Source: an uncultured Bacteroidales bacterium
Lineage (GTDB): Bacteria; Bacteroidota; Bacteroidia; Bacteroidales; Bacteroidaceae
Length of the DNA: 64,000 nucleotides
Reading direction: 5' to 3'
NCBI GenBank assembly: GCA_902779165.1
Contig: CACZAN010000004.1
Coordinates: forward strand, 29,776-93,775
The position numbers were made by a program, and so were the translations under genes. The notes beneath the pieces were generated by a model. It saw only the letters and a list, made by a program, of their open reading frames with translations. It did not search any database and was not told the DNA's origin. Shown piece after piece: positions 1 to 8,968 of the stretch; the stretch's first letter is position 1, and each line of letters begins with the position of its first letter.

Positions 1-851
1 ATAATCTGGTTCCAGTCCTCCTGATCACCGCCAAAGTAGGAATAGTCGTAGAACTTGATACACTCCTCAGGATATTGGAAGACACGAGTGAGTGCGAGTC
101 CAACAAAATACACTGTCGTACCAGAACCGTCCGACGTATATTCCATGTAGGTAGCATAGCCGCAGTCACGCAACAGCTCCGGGATGTTGTCGCCATAGTT
201 TCCGAAATTCTTGTAAGCATCCTTGTAGGGCCAGTTGTAGGTGGAGCTGACGTGCTCCGTCTTGTTTTCCGACTTGGTTGTCTTTCCTTGTGGCGAAGTG
301 ACGATGTAGGCGCCTTCGAAATCTACAGAAGGGGGATACTGACAATAGTTCATACACTGTGCCATTGCGGTAGCAATACAACCGGCAGGATAGTTGTTAG
401 GTGTCTTTCGGTCGAAGGGATATTCCTGGCTCCACTTTGTGGTGACAAAGTTTTCCACCGGAGTGAAGGATGCCGTGCGCTTCGGAGCTTGCATCCTTCC
501 GGCCTCAATGGCCTCCAGATTGCTGTTTACCCGTGAGAGGTACCATCTTACGCTGGGAGGCATATTCGTAGCATCGAAACTCTCGGTGGAGTAAGCAATA
601 ATCGGATCCACACGATCACTCTTTGCCACAATGACGAAGCCTTGTGCGTCGGCCGGAGTGAAGACGCCGTAAGTCGGCTCCTCGATAATGCACCGGATGT
701 CGCGAAGAGCCGATTGCCCTTGGATGCCTTTTACTTCGGCGCCCTGAAGTTTGGAGGCTGCGATGGACTGCATCTCAGAGAGGGAACGGTTGTCTGCAAA
801 TGCCGCCAGAGCCAGAAGACAGAATAACGTTGAAAGTAGTTTTCGATTCAT
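1..851 (-). CDS. C10 (streptopain-like) cysteine peptidase, C-terminal part outside the window
   Basis: This is a secreted papain-like protease of family C10 (relatives: streptococcal SpeB, Prevotella interpain A). The minus frame is open from the ATG at 851 to the window edge, giving 283 residues. Residues 1-19 form a Sec signal peptide (hydrophobic LLALAAFA). Residues 20-130 resemble the inhibitory Spi propeptide. The catalytic Cys is Cys158 in PAGCIATAMAQ, the hallmark of C10 enzymes, followed by the YATYMEY-SDGSGT stretch typical of the family. The catalytic His and the C-terminus are not visible. It lies 102 bases downstream of a lipoprotein gene in the same direction, at the end of a SusCD locus, so it probably makes peptides for that importer (inference). 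The family call is firm. Confidence 0.88.
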   Translation of the reverse strand, partial: MNRKLLSTLFCLLALAAFADNRSLSEMQSIAASKLQGAEVKGIQGQSALRDIRCIIEEPTYGVFTPADAQGFVIVAKSDRVDPIIAYSTESFDATNMPPSVRWYLSRVNSNLEAIEAGRMQAPKRTASFTPVENFVTTKWSQEYPFDRKTPNNYPAGCIATAMAQCMNYCQYPPSVDFEGAYIVTSPQGKTTKSENKTEHVSSTYNWPYKDAYKNFGNYGDNIPELLRDCGYATYMEYTSDGSGTTVYFVGLALTRVFQYPEECIKFYDYSYFGGDQEDWNQI

Positions 852-878
852 AAATAAACTCGTTTGTTAGGAAGAGGT

Positions 879-907
879 GTGCCAGTCCCCTTGAAGAGGA
901 CTGGCAC
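879..907 (-). terminator. Intercistronic hairpin between lipoprotein and peptidase genes
   Basis: Perfect 10-base arms (gtgccagtcc, 879-888, and ggactggcac, 898-907) around a 9-base loop. No T-run follows on the minus strand, so it may be an RNA-stabilising or attenuating hairpin rather than a full terminator. It could separate expression of the peptidase from the SusCD genes. Confidence 0.45.
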
Positions 908-953
908 AGAGGGATTTATTTCACCTTGTCCGTAATGGGACAAAGAGAGGGAA

Positions 954-2921
954 TTAGCGGGTGAAGCGCTGGAAGGCGGGTTTGGCGGAGTAGGGCTGAG
1001 CCAACTTCACACTCTTCCAAATGGTCTTACGCTTGAAGGTCCTGCGAGCGCCCTTCAGATTCAGCTTAGCAGCAAGAGGAGCCTTTTGGGCCTTGACGCC
1101 AGCGGCGGGATCCAGGACGAAGGTCTCGGGACCACTCTCAGACATCCACTGATATGTGTTAGGATTCTGAAGGATGTAATAGATCGGGTTGAAGCTGAAG
1201 GTTGAAGATTCGGGATCGTAGATGCAAGGATAAGCATCGAAATAAGCTTCGTTGCCCGTGAATTCAACCACGTCGGATACCCAAACGTCACCATAACCTT
1301 CGTAAGACAGTCCGGTGTACTGAGCAGGTATGGAGCACTTATTGGTCTCCTTATCCCATGTGAACTGGAAGTCCACATCGTAGAACCAGTGGCTGATCTT
1401 GAAGACATCTTCCCTATCGTCACGCTTGCTGAAGGCCAGTCCTTCATCAGGAGTGGGTTCATCGAACATGGCCATATAAGTATATGTACCTGTGCCGATC
1501 TGAGTCCAAGTGACATTATTCAAAATGATGTCGGCTGTACCGAAATCTTTTTCGCCATCTTCATCGGTGAACTGGATGTTCAGAACAATGTCGTTGACAT
1601 CAATGCTGTCTCCGATTTCTACCGTGTTGAATTTGGATTCTTTAGTATTAATCATTGCATAGATGGACGTGTTCATCGGAGCCGTGGTGAGACCCGTTTC
1701 CTGCAGGAAGAAATAATCTGCGAAATCATCGGGGATTACGATCTTGCCACTCCTGACAAAGAAATAGAGATCATAACCCTGAGCAAAGGCATTCTGAATG
1801 CGATAGGGCACACCATACTGCTCAAGGAATACAGAGTCGCAGTTATCCGTTGTGACCGTGCAAACAGCCTTCTGCAACATGATGTTGCTGGAGACTTCAC
1901 CCGTCTCGGAGTTGGTGAGATCAAAGGTCTTCACATCACTCCATTCGAAGTCATCATCGAACTTAGCTTCGTAGGTTACCACAGGCTCATAGCCGGGGAA
2001 GGTGATGATGACCATTTTATCCTGCTGGGTGTAGTTCCAACCGCCGACACCGTTCATGTAGTAGAAGGGAGCAATCTGAATCTGCGTGGGCAGACCATTC
2101 TCCTGATAACCAAGCACCTTGTTGTGGCTCCAGTTGGACTCTTCATGTGTACTACCAAAACCATAGGGATGGCATATAAGGATTTCTGCACCATAGTCAG
2201 GCATTACATAACCGGTGTTCAGGTCTTCCTCGAAGCCAATGAGATCCGATTGTGTCACAGTAACGCCACCTAAGACATCACCTTTTTTGAGAATCGAGAC
2301 AAAGGCCTGCTGAGTCTGATTACCATCAAGTGTAAGACCTGCATTAGCTGCAATCTCATCAAAGAGATTATCGAAGCGGAACTTCATTGGATCATCATCG
2401 CGGACATAGACATCAAATTGTCCTGAAGCTTGATTAAAACAGTATTTGAAGTTATCTTGAATCGTACCCTTTCCTACCAGATTCCACTTAATACGTGTCA
2501 CGTTCAGCGTGTAGGAAACATCCTGAGAATAGGAGGACACGAGGTCGGGGTCAGAGGATGTCAGGGTCAGCGTGTATGTCTTACCGATTTCAGCCTTGGG
2601 GAAATCCACGGTGATGTAAGCCACGCTGTCGCCATCAGCGAAGACGGCATCGCCCACGGTGAATACGCCATCAGTATTCTCCGCAACATCCATTTTAATG
2701 GTGCGTGCACCGATCGTATCGCGACGATAGATGGCGATGGTAGCCGTCGTAGCAGCTGTAGGATCAAGCTCCACCTGTTGAGTGGTGTTCTCGAAATAGA
2801 CATTGGCGTAGTTGGGGTTAGCATCCCATTCGCCCGGCGCTGTTCTGTCCTCGTCCTTACAAGCCACGAAAGCAGCAACGACGGAGAGCATCAACAGGCT
2901 ATATTTGAATATCTTTTTCAT
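954..2921 (-). CDS. SusCD-associated surface lipoprotein, unknown fold
   Basis: A 655-residue lipoprotein: residues 1-20 are a type II signal peptide and the lipobox FVAC puts the lipidated Cys at 21, followed by Lys-Asp-Glu-Asp, a pattern seen in surface-exposed lipoproteins of Bacteroidetes. Residues 40-140 look like an immunoglobulin/Calx-beta-type beta-sandwich (YANVYFENTT and TYTLTLTSSDPD). The rest is beta-rich and unrecognised. The last 40 residues are strongly basic. It starts 19 bases after the SusD gene and is surely co-transcribed. Its position is that of SusE/SusF-type accessory binding proteins, so a role in binding the imported substrate is likely but inferred from context only. 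Confidence 0.75.
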   Translation of the reverse strand: MKKIFKYSLLMLSVVAAFVACKDEDRTAPGEWDANPNYANVYFENTTQQVELDPTAATTATIAIYRRDTIGARTIKMDVAENTDGVFTVGDAVFADGDSVAYITVDFPKAEIGKTYTLTLTSSDPDLVSSYSQDVSYTLNVTRIKWNLVGKGTIQDNFKYCFNQASGQFDVYVRDDDPMKFRFDNLFDEIAANAGLTLDGNQTQQAFVSILKKGDVLGGVTVTQSDLIGFEEDLNTGYVMPDYGAEILICHPYGFGSTHEESNWSHNKVLGYQENGLPTQIQIAPFYYMNGVGGWNYTQQDKMVIITFPGYEPVVTYEAKFDDDFEWSDVKTFDLTNSETGEVSSNIMLQKAVCTVTTDNCDSVFLEQYGVPYRIQNAFAQGYDLYFFVRSGKIVIPDDFADYFFLQETGLTTAPMNTSIYAMINTKESKFNTVEIGDSIDVNDIVLNIQFTDEDGEKDFGTADIILNNVTWTQIGTGTYTYMAMFDEPTPDEGLAFSKRDDREDVFKISHWFYDVDFQFTWDKETNKCSIPAQYTGLSYEGYGDVWVSDVVEFTGNEAYFDAYPCIYDPESSTFSFNPIYYILQNPNTYQWMSESGPETFVLDPAAGVKAQKAPLAAKLNLKGARRTFKRKTIWKSVKLAQPYSAKPAFQRFTR

Positions 2922-2940
2922 ACTATATAGTTGTTATTGA

Positions 2941-4617
2941 TTACCATACAAATTCTTTAGAATCTCCATCGGGACGCTGGGGATCGGGGTTGTTGACCAG
3001 ACCCTTGTTGTTGTCAGCCTCGGTACCGACGAAGCACCAGTTCATCCACATCGGAGTAGTCTCGACGTTGAAGCGGGAGTTCTCAACATGGTTCGTGCGA
3101 GCATAGCTGCGGATGATACCCTTGCCCAGACGCTTGATGTCGAAAGTAGCGAAGCCTTCGCCCCACAGCTCCACGCGGCGCTGCCACCATACTTCATTCT
3201 GGAACTTGGAAGTGGCGGTGTTGTAGTAAGCCTCGTTGTGAGTGCCATAGGTGTAGGAAGCATCGCGAGTCTGTGCGAAAGCGGTGAGCAGCTGGATACC
3301 GCGAGCCTCATCCTGCATACCAGCAGCCTCGGCTTCGATAAGCTTCATTTCCTCCACACGCATGATAGGAATAGCGATGACCCATGCGGTGTACTTCACA
3401 GCGTACATACCAGCTTGGGGACGGAACTTGAACTCAAAGCCGCCAGGACCGTACTCAGCAGCACTGACAGAGCCCAGGATCTGCTCGGGATGATCGGTGT
3501 AAGCCTTGAGGGCCTCTTCCTTGGCAGCATCGTCCATATCGTCGATAGCGAAGTCTACGAACATCTGCTTGCGGAAGTCGGTGGCGGGAATCGTCTCATA
3601 GAGGTGACGGTCGATGACGTTCGGGCCACCATAGTTGGCAGCATAGCCGCAATCGAAGCCGTTCTCCATCGTCATCACGCTGCCCCAGCTGGAGTCACCG
3701 TCATTTTCGAGGATATTGGGGTCGGTATCCTTGTTGGTCATACCGAACATCCAGGAGCTGTTGGGAGAGTTGAAGCCATAGTCGCGGCTGAGGTAGTCGG
3801 CCTGAGACATCATGGTGTAGTTCTCCATAGCCTTCTTGGCGTACTTCTCTGCATTGGCCCAATCCTGCTTCTCGAGGTACACGCGAGCTTTCAGACCGAA
3901 GACAACAGTCGTGTCAGGGGTATAGACATCTTCGCGCTTGTAGTTGGCCAGCAGTTTCTCTGCAGCATCCAGGTCCTTGAGGATGAACTCAAAAGCCTCA
4001 TTCCAAGTCATACGGGGATTGTTGCGGGCTTCGGCAATAGTGGTAGCCTCGGTAATCTTAACAGTGGTACCGGCATTGGGGTTCTTGTAGTAGGGTTCTG
4101 CGGAGTACATACGAACCAGGTCAAAATAGAACATGGCACGCATAGCGTAAGCAATACCTACACCAATCTCACGGCCTTCGGTAGGGGTGGCATAATCGGC
4201 GGCACCACCCATGGTGATGACATCGTTACAGCCCTTAATCCAGCCATAATAAACCGTCCAGGGGAGCTGGGTGACAGCCCATCCGGGAGCGAGGTAGGTG
4301 AAGTCCTGATACCAGGTATCGAACCAGTTGTTGGTACCTACGGGAATAATGTCCTGGCCTTCCACGTCACGGGTGAGGTAGAAAGCGGGATAACCGTGGT
4401 CGTAGACACGATGGTCACTACCAGCATAGAGGAACTCACCGGTCAGGGTAGAAGTAAGCGTGGCTACTGATTTGTCGAACACACCAGGAGCATTAGCCAT
4501 CTGTTCCTCCGTCACAGTGCTGCTCTGAGGGTCAATTTGCTGGAGACAGCTGGTGAGGAGCGTGGTTCCCAACACGGCTGCCATAATTACTGAAAATATC
4601 TTTTTCATAGTCTTCAA
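2941..4617 (-). CDS. RagB/SusD family nutrient-uptake outer-membrane lipoprotein
   Basis: SusD-family lipoproteins form the lid over a SusC transporter and capture substrate outside the cell. The 558-residue product has a lipobox LLTSC with Cys24 and the helical TPR-like body of the family (for example EIGVGIAYAMRAMFYFDLVRMY near residue 150 and RVYLEKQDWANAEKYAKKAM near residue 250), and ends in the RYP-like tail (NPDPQRPDGDSKEFVW). A second Met at residue 4 is an alternative start. It follows the SusC gene by 11 bases. The nearby C10 protease suggests a peptide-importing RagAB-like role rather than glycan uptake, but substrate cannot be read from the sequence. Confidence 0.93.
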   Translation of the reverse strand: MKTMKKIFSVIMAAVLGTTLLTSCLQQIDPQSSTVTEEQMANAPGVFDKSVATLTSTLTGEFLYAGSDHRVYDHGYPAFYLTRDVEGQDIIPVGTNNWFDTWYQDFTYLAPGWAVTQLPWTVYYGWIKGCNDVITMGGAADYATPTEGREIGVGIAYAMRAMFYFDLVRMYSAEPYYKNPNAGTTVKITEATTIAEARNNPRMTWNEAFEFILKDLDAAEKLLANYKREDVYTPDTTVVFGLKARVYLEKQDWANAEKYAKKAMENYTMMSQADYLSRDYGFNSPNSSWMFGMTNKDTDPNILENDGDSSWGSVMTMENGFDCGYAANYGGPNVIDRHLYETIPATDFRKQMFVDFAIDDMDDAAKEEALKAYTDHPEQILGSVSAAEYGPGGFEFKFRPQAGMYAVKYTAWVIAIPIMRVEEMKLIEAEAAGMQDEARGIQLLTAFAQTRDASYTYGTHNEAYYNTATSKFQNEVWWQRRVELWGEGFATFDIKRLGKGIIRSYARTNHVENSRFNVETTPMWMNWCFVGTEADNNKGLVNNPDPQRPDGDSKEFVW

Positions 4618-4628
4618 TTCTTTTTAGA

Positions 4629-7600
4629 TTAGAAAGAAACCTGAACACCGCCCATGATGGTGCGCAGCGGGCTCATAACAGAAGAACCGCTGGAGGGGGT
4701 GTCGACGAAGCTGTAACGGGGGTCAAGACCGCGACGTGCGCTCCAGAAGCAGAGGTTCTCGCCCTGAGCGTAGATGCGAAGCTTGTTGATCTTAATCTTC
4801 TGAGTCAGAGACTTCGGGAAGGTGTAACCGACAGCGAAGCTCTGGAAGTTCAGGTAGCTGGCGTTGGTGAGGAAGCGACTGCTGCGAGTGCCACCACCGA
4901 TATAGAGGTCAGCATACTGGAAGCGAGGAATGTCGCTGGTCGTGTTCTCAGGAGTCCAGGAGTTCAGAATGTCCTTGTGGAGGGTCTGACCATTGGAAGT
5001 GCTGGTGATGGGGTTCATCAGCGAAGCATAAGCGAAGTCATAGATCTTACCGCCGAGCTGATAGTCGAAGGTAGCGCTGATATCCACATTGTAAAGCTTC
5101 AGGGTGGTGGAGAAACCGCCGGAAACCTTAGGCATGATGGAACCCTGCTCGTAGTAGGTAGCCTTGTTGAAGTCTGTGGTGGTGTAGTCGTGGTTCACAC
5201 CGGGCTGAGCGCTCTTACTGGAAGCGTCCTCGAAGTTCTTGTCCACCCAGTAGAGGGCTTCACCCTTTTCGTTGACACCTGCATATTCGGGAATGATGCT
5301 GTTGTAGAGGGGCTTGCCTTCCTCGTACCAGAAGCTGAGCATGTTCTGGCCGCCGAGGGAGAGGCCACCGTCGCTCTGGGAGAAGCCGCCGTAGTTAGCA
5401 ATCTTATCCTCTGGCAATTTCAGGATCTTGGTCTGGTTGTGAGCCAAGTTAGCAGAAATATTCCAAGTGATGTCGTGCGTGCGGATAACGTCGCCGCTCA
5501 GGGTCAGTTCCACACCACGGTTGCGGATGTCGCCGAGGTTACCCCAGTAGGCGCGAGAACCGAGGCTCTCAGGAATGCTGAGCTGGAAGAGCAGGTCGGT
5601 GACCTTCTTGTTGTAGAAGTCGATGCCACCAGTCAGACGGCCCTTGAAGAAGCTCCATTCCACACCGAGGTTGTAGCTCGTGGTGGTTTCCCAAGTAATA
5701 TCCTCATTACCTATTCGAGCGAAGGACGGGTTCATGGTGTTCTCACCCTTGCTCAGCGTGTAGAGGTTAGTGTAACCCCAGTTTGTGATATTATCATTAC
5801 CCTGCTGACCAACGGAGAACTTAATCTTCAACTGGTCAACCCAGTCAGCGGTGAAGAACTTCTCCTTGTTGATGAGCCAACCCACACCGGCACTCCAGAA
5901 GTTACCCCAAGCGTGGTTGTTGGGATTGATCATGAAGCGGGAAGAACCGTCGCGACGATAAGATGCGTTGACGAAGTACTTCTGATCGTAGTTGTACATC
6001 AAGTTTCCGAAATAACCCTCAACGTTATAGCCAGAGGGATAAGAGTTGGAGTCGTAGCGATCGGAAAAGGCGCTGATTTCCTGAATCTCGGGAGAGAAGC
6101 CGCCGCGGGCACCAGCCCAAAGGTAGCGGGAGGAAATCTTGTACCACTCATGACCCACCATGAAGTTGATGTCGTGCTTGTTGATTTCCTTATAGAATGT
6201 CAGGGTCTGGATATAGTTCTGACGGAAAGTCTGAGTCTGACTCTTGGTAATCTGACCGTTGTTAGCAGCCTGTGCACCATAGAAAGGATTGGTGTAGTCG
6301 CTGGTGGCGCTGGTGGCGTAGTTGAGGTTGTTGGTGCTGTTGAAGCGCAGCCACTTGGTGATGTCGATGTCAGCGGTGAAAGTGCCGTTGAACTGGTTGC
6401 CGTAGGTGTAGACATCATCATACATGTTCTGGCTGATGGGGTTGTAGGTCTGGTTGTAGGGACGTGAGAGACCGGGGAAGTTCGTGGCAGCCACACCATA
6501 GTCATACTGCTGATGACCATATTCGTCGGTGCGGATCTTCGGGTTGCCGTTCTCATCGAGCACGCGGACATACAACGGATAGATAGGAGCAATCAGGGAT
6601 GCGAAGGACATCAGGTTGCTCAGGTTCGGGTTGGCAGTGGTGTTGCTGTGAACATAGCCCACGTTGGCACCCATCTTGAACCAGTCGCGGACGCGGTAGT
6701 CAGCCTTCAGACGAGCAGTGAAGCGCTCGTAGTTGGCCTTGGCTACGATACCGTCCTCATTCAGGTAACCGGCGCTGGCGTAATAGGTGTTACGGTCGCT
6801 GCCGCCACTGACGTTGACGGTGTACTCCTGACGGAAGCCGGCACCGAAAGTCTCGGCAACGTAGTCGTCGGGAAGGATGTAGTAAGTCTCGCCGTTGGCA
6901 TCGTAGGAGCGACCCAGCGTAGCGTTCGGGTTCAGCTTGCCGTTGACGCCGATGAGGTTCTGGCCATCGGGAACAGTGTAGGGATTGTACTTCAGACCCT
7001 GGTTACCGGTGAACATGCGATTGTTGGCCCACTGGTTGGCAGCCTTAGCAGTCATACCGTTGCTGGAAGCATAGTTGTACAACTGCTGGTAGTAGGTCTC
7101 TACAAACTGGTTGGGGTCGGTGATGGTCTCATACTGCTGGATGGCGCGCGTGTTGGCACCCCACTTCATGTCGACATTGACCTGAGGTGAAGCAGAAGAA
7201 CCCTTCTTGGTGGTCACCAGGATGACACCAGCGGCACCACGGGCACCATACAGAGCTGCAGAAGCAGCATCCTTCAGCACGGTGATGCTCTCGATATCCT
7301 CAGAAGGAATGTTCAGAAGACTGGCGCTGTAGGGCGAACCGTCGACAATGACCAGAGGATCAACGTCGGCATACATAGAGGCAAGACCACGGATGGTGAC
7401 ATGACCGCCGTCGGAACCGGGCGTACCGCTGGAACCGTGAATCTGCAAGCCAGGAACGGAACCCACGAGGGCGTCCTTCACATTGGTCGTGATCTTCTTG
7501 CTCAGTTCGTCAGCTCCTACGACAGAGGCAGAACCCGTGAAGGAGGACTTTGTCTGCTGACCGAAAGCAACGACCATGACTTCGTCGAGCAGGCTCTCGT

Positions 7601-7886
7601 CGGTGTCCAAAGCAATACGCATACCGTTGCGGGCTTTCACCACGCGACGGAGCATACCGATGTGGGTGATTTCCAGACGAGTGTCGGCACTCGGCACCGT
7701 GATGGTGAAGTCACCGTCGAGATTGGTCATGGTACCAGTCTTCTCGCCAAGGATCTTGACGGAAGCACCAGGCAAGGGCTCTCCATCGTCGGCAGAGATA
7801 ATGGTGCCCTTCACTTGAGTTTGGGCGATTGCCATTCCTACACATAGGAACAGGCTGCCCAGGAAAAGCATTAATCTTTTTTCCAT
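4629..7886 (-). CDS. SusC/RagA family TonB-linked outer-membrane transporter
   Basis: A full-length 1085-residue SusC-type TonB-dependent transporter. Residues 1-21 are the signal peptide (ending MAIAQ). Residues 23-105 form the carboxypeptidase-like regulatory domain (VKGTIISADDGEPLPGASV). The TonB box/plug region follows (DEVMVVAFGQQTKSS, then DPLVIVDGSPYSASLL, the RagA/SusC signature). The remainder is a 22-strand barrel ending in Phe (GGVQVSF), the usual outer-membrane insertion signal. It is the first gene of a minus-strand operon with SusD, a lipoprotein and a C10 peptidase. A perfect TAnnTTTG box lies about 285 bases upstream. Confidence 0.96.
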   Translation of the reverse strand: MEKRLMLFLGSLFLCVGMAIAQTQVKGTIISADDGEPLPGASVKILGEKTGTMTNLDGDFTITVPSADTRLEITHIGMLRRVVKARNGMRIALDTDESLLDEVMVVAFGQQTKSSFTGSASVVGADELSKKITTNVKDALVGSVPGLQIHGSSGTPGSDGGHVTIRGLASMYADVDPLVIVDGSPYSASLLNIPSEDIESITVLKDAASAALYGARGAAGVILVTTKKGSSASPQVNVDMKWGANTRAIQQYETITDPNQFVETYYQQLYNYASSNGMTAKAANQWANNRMFTGNQGLKYNPYTVPDGQNLIGVNGKLNPNATLGRSYDANGETYYILPDDYVAETFGAGFRQEYTVNVSGGSDRNTYYASAGYLNEDGIVAKANYERFTARLKADYRVRDWFKMGANVGYVHSNTTANPNLSNLMSFASLIAPIYPLYVRVLDENGNPKIRTDEYGHQQYDYGVAATNFPGLSRPYNQTYNPISQNMYDDVYTYGNQFNGTFTADIDITKWLRFNSTNNLNYATSATSDYTNPFYGAQAANNGQITKSQTQTFRQNYIQTLTFYKEINKHDINFMVGHEWYKISSRYLWAGARGGFSPEIQEISAFSDRYDSNSYPSGYNVEGYFGNLMYNYDQKYFVNASYRRDGSSRFMINPNNHAWGNFWSAGVGWLINKEKFFTADWVDQLKIKFSVGQQGNDNITNWGYTNLYTLSKGENTMNPSFARIGNEDITWETTTSYNLGVEWSFFKGRLTGGIDFYNKKVTDLLFQLSIPESLGSRAYWGNLGDIRNRGVELTLSGDVIRTHDITWNISANLAHNQTKILKLPEDKIANYGGFSQSDGGLSLGGQNMLSFWYEEGKPLYNSIIPEYAGVNEKGEALYWVDKNFEDASSKSAQPGVNHDYTTTDFNKATYYEQGSIMPKVSGGFSTTLKLYNVDISATFDYQLGGKIYDFAYASLMNPITSTSNGQTLHKDILNSWTPENTTSDIPRFQYADLYIGGGTRSSRFLTNASYLNFQSFAVGYTFPKSLTQKIKINKLRIYAQGENLCFWSARRGLDPRYSFVDTPSSGSSVMSPLRTIMGGVQVSF

Positions 7887-8161
7887 AAATACTCTTTTAA
7901 TTAAACATAATACCTATTTTATTATTTGCTTTCTCTTTGTCCTGATAATATCTTGCGTTTATAGCCGTTGGGGTTCTCTACAGCATTTCAAGTCTTTAGA
8001 CATTCCTTTCGGTCTTGTTAACATTTCTGGCCGGTTGGATGTATATTCCGCAATGAAATTTGCCAGCTACCTTCCTTGCTTACAGCCAAGCCGTTAAGCC
8101 TCAGCACTGCATCGTTAAAGGGTCTGACAAACTCACATGCTCTATACTATTCGTCATTTTG
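7887..8161 (-). promoter_or_regulatory. Long 5' leader of the SusC operon
   Basis: If transcription starts just after the box at 8168-8175, the mRNA carries a leader of about 275 bases before the SusC start. No ORF and no riboswitch class that I recognise is present. A small stem (gctta/taagc) occurs near 8090. Long leaders with antisense or post-transcriptional control are common in front of SusC genes in this phylum. Confidence 0.4.
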
Positions 8162-8167
8162 ACGGCG

Positions 8168-8175
8168 CAAAAATA
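8168..8175 (-). promoter_or_regulatory. -7 promoter element of the SusC operon
   Basis: The minus strand reads TATTTTTG, a perfect match to the Bacteroidetes -7 box TAnnTTTG, inside an AT-rich stretch. A weak TTCG lies where the -33 TTTG is expected. From here to about 8400 the sequence is AT-rich and then C-rich with no gene. Confidence 0.6.
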
Positions 8176-8405
8176 ATACAAATTTAGCGAACGACCATAA
8201 AAAATGTAAAAAAAATCATTTTGAAGCACATTTTTTTATAAAAACAGGGTCACAACCCCTCAAAATGGCACACTTTTACCCGATTTGTGCAGCATTTTGT
8301 CGCTCCATCTGAGCACTCCCCCACCCCATTCGGGCTTCCTGCTCCTATTCTATCGCCCACCCGCCCCTTTACCTCGCGCGCGTACCTTTATTATATTATC
8401 CTTTT

Positions 8406-8505
8406 ACGTATATACGTCCCGCCCTTTATGTATATACGTCTCGCACTTTACGTATATACGTCCCGGATCTTACGTATATACGTGAGCGTCCTTACTATAT
8501 ACATC
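8406..8505. repeat. Array of palindromic ACGTATATACGT boxes with an exact 22-base period
   Basis: Self-complementary boxes start at 8406, 8428, 8450 and 8472 (the second reads ATGTATATACGT), and a decayed fifth copy starts at 8494. Every step is exactly 22 bases, with C/G-rich 10-base spacers that partly repeat (cccgccctt, ctcgcactt). Two helical turns would put all sites on one face of the DNA, as in operator arrays or plasmid-type iterons. A pair of the same boxes with the same 22-base step lies at 42029-42062. Confidence 0.85.
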
Positions 8506-8526
8506 CTGTGCTTGGTAGAAAAACAC

Positions 8527-8820
8527 AAAAATCTGAAGAAGTCAAAAAAGACCTCACACCTCACGCGAGCAGGTGTAATTAGCTGAAAATGCGCTAAATA
8601 AACAACACAACTCAATTTCAAGACCTCACGAAGACCTCACGGAGACCTCACACAGCTGTTTCTTGTCTAAGTGAGCCTCATAACACATAATCAGCGTGAG
8701 GTCTCCGTGAGGTCTTCGTGAGGTCTTGAAAAACATATCCACCTCCTATTTATCTGTAAAACAGACCGATGTGAAATTATCCGTGAGGTGTGAGGTCTTT
8801 TTCGACTTATTCCGATTTTT
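8527..8820. repeat. Two-layer nested inverted repeat built from AGACCTCAC units
   Basis: Outer arms 8527-8565 and 8782-8820 are about 39 bases with three mismatches. Inner arms 8616-8651 and 8696-8731 are 36 bases with no mismatch, around a 44-base loop. Each inner arm is itself three head-to-tail copies of an 11-base unit (agacctcacgg/gaagacctcac), and the outer arm contains the same agacctcac word. The whole block could form a long two-storey cruciform or RNA hairpin. It lies immediately upstream of the DUF488 promoter. Confidence 0.9.
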
Positions 8821-8918
8821 ATACATTAAAACGCCTCCCCGAGACAAGTCGAAGACTAATGATTAAAATATAAAAAAAGTAAAAAGAGGGGGGGCAAAAA
8901 AACTTTCGACTTATATTC

Positions 8919-8950
8919 TTTGGTAGTCTCATATTGTTTTTGTTACTTTG
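8919..8950 (+). promoter_or_regulatory. Promoter of the DUF488 cassette
   Basis: TTTG at 8919-8922 and TTACTTTG at 8943-8950 (one mismatch to TAnnTTTG) are separated by 20 bases, the normal Bacteroidetes spacing. Transcription would begin only about a dozen bases before the ATG at 8969, which favours that ATG over a TTG at 8948 that lies inside the -7 box. Confidence 0.7.
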
Positions 8951-8968
8951 CAAGCAAAACAGAAGAAA

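Noticed and set aside
3088-6467. Long plus-strand ORFs opposite the SusD and SusC genes
   Set aside because: They are complements of strongly coding minus-strand genes with low-complexity Val/Gly/Ser translations and no start signals.
7887-8161. Riboswitch in the SusC leader
   Set aside because: No conserved core of a known class was found; only weak local stems.
8406-8505. CRISPR array
   Set aside because: The repeat is only 12 bases, the spacers 10 bases and partly alike, and there are no cas genes.
8285-8586. Plus-strand ORFs across the repeat nest
   Set aside because: They translate the ACGTATATACGT array into repeated Tyr/Val/Ile stretches and lack any promoter or family likeness.
8527-8820. 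Insertion-sequence ends
   Set aside because: No transposase lies between or beside the arms and no flanking duplication is visible.
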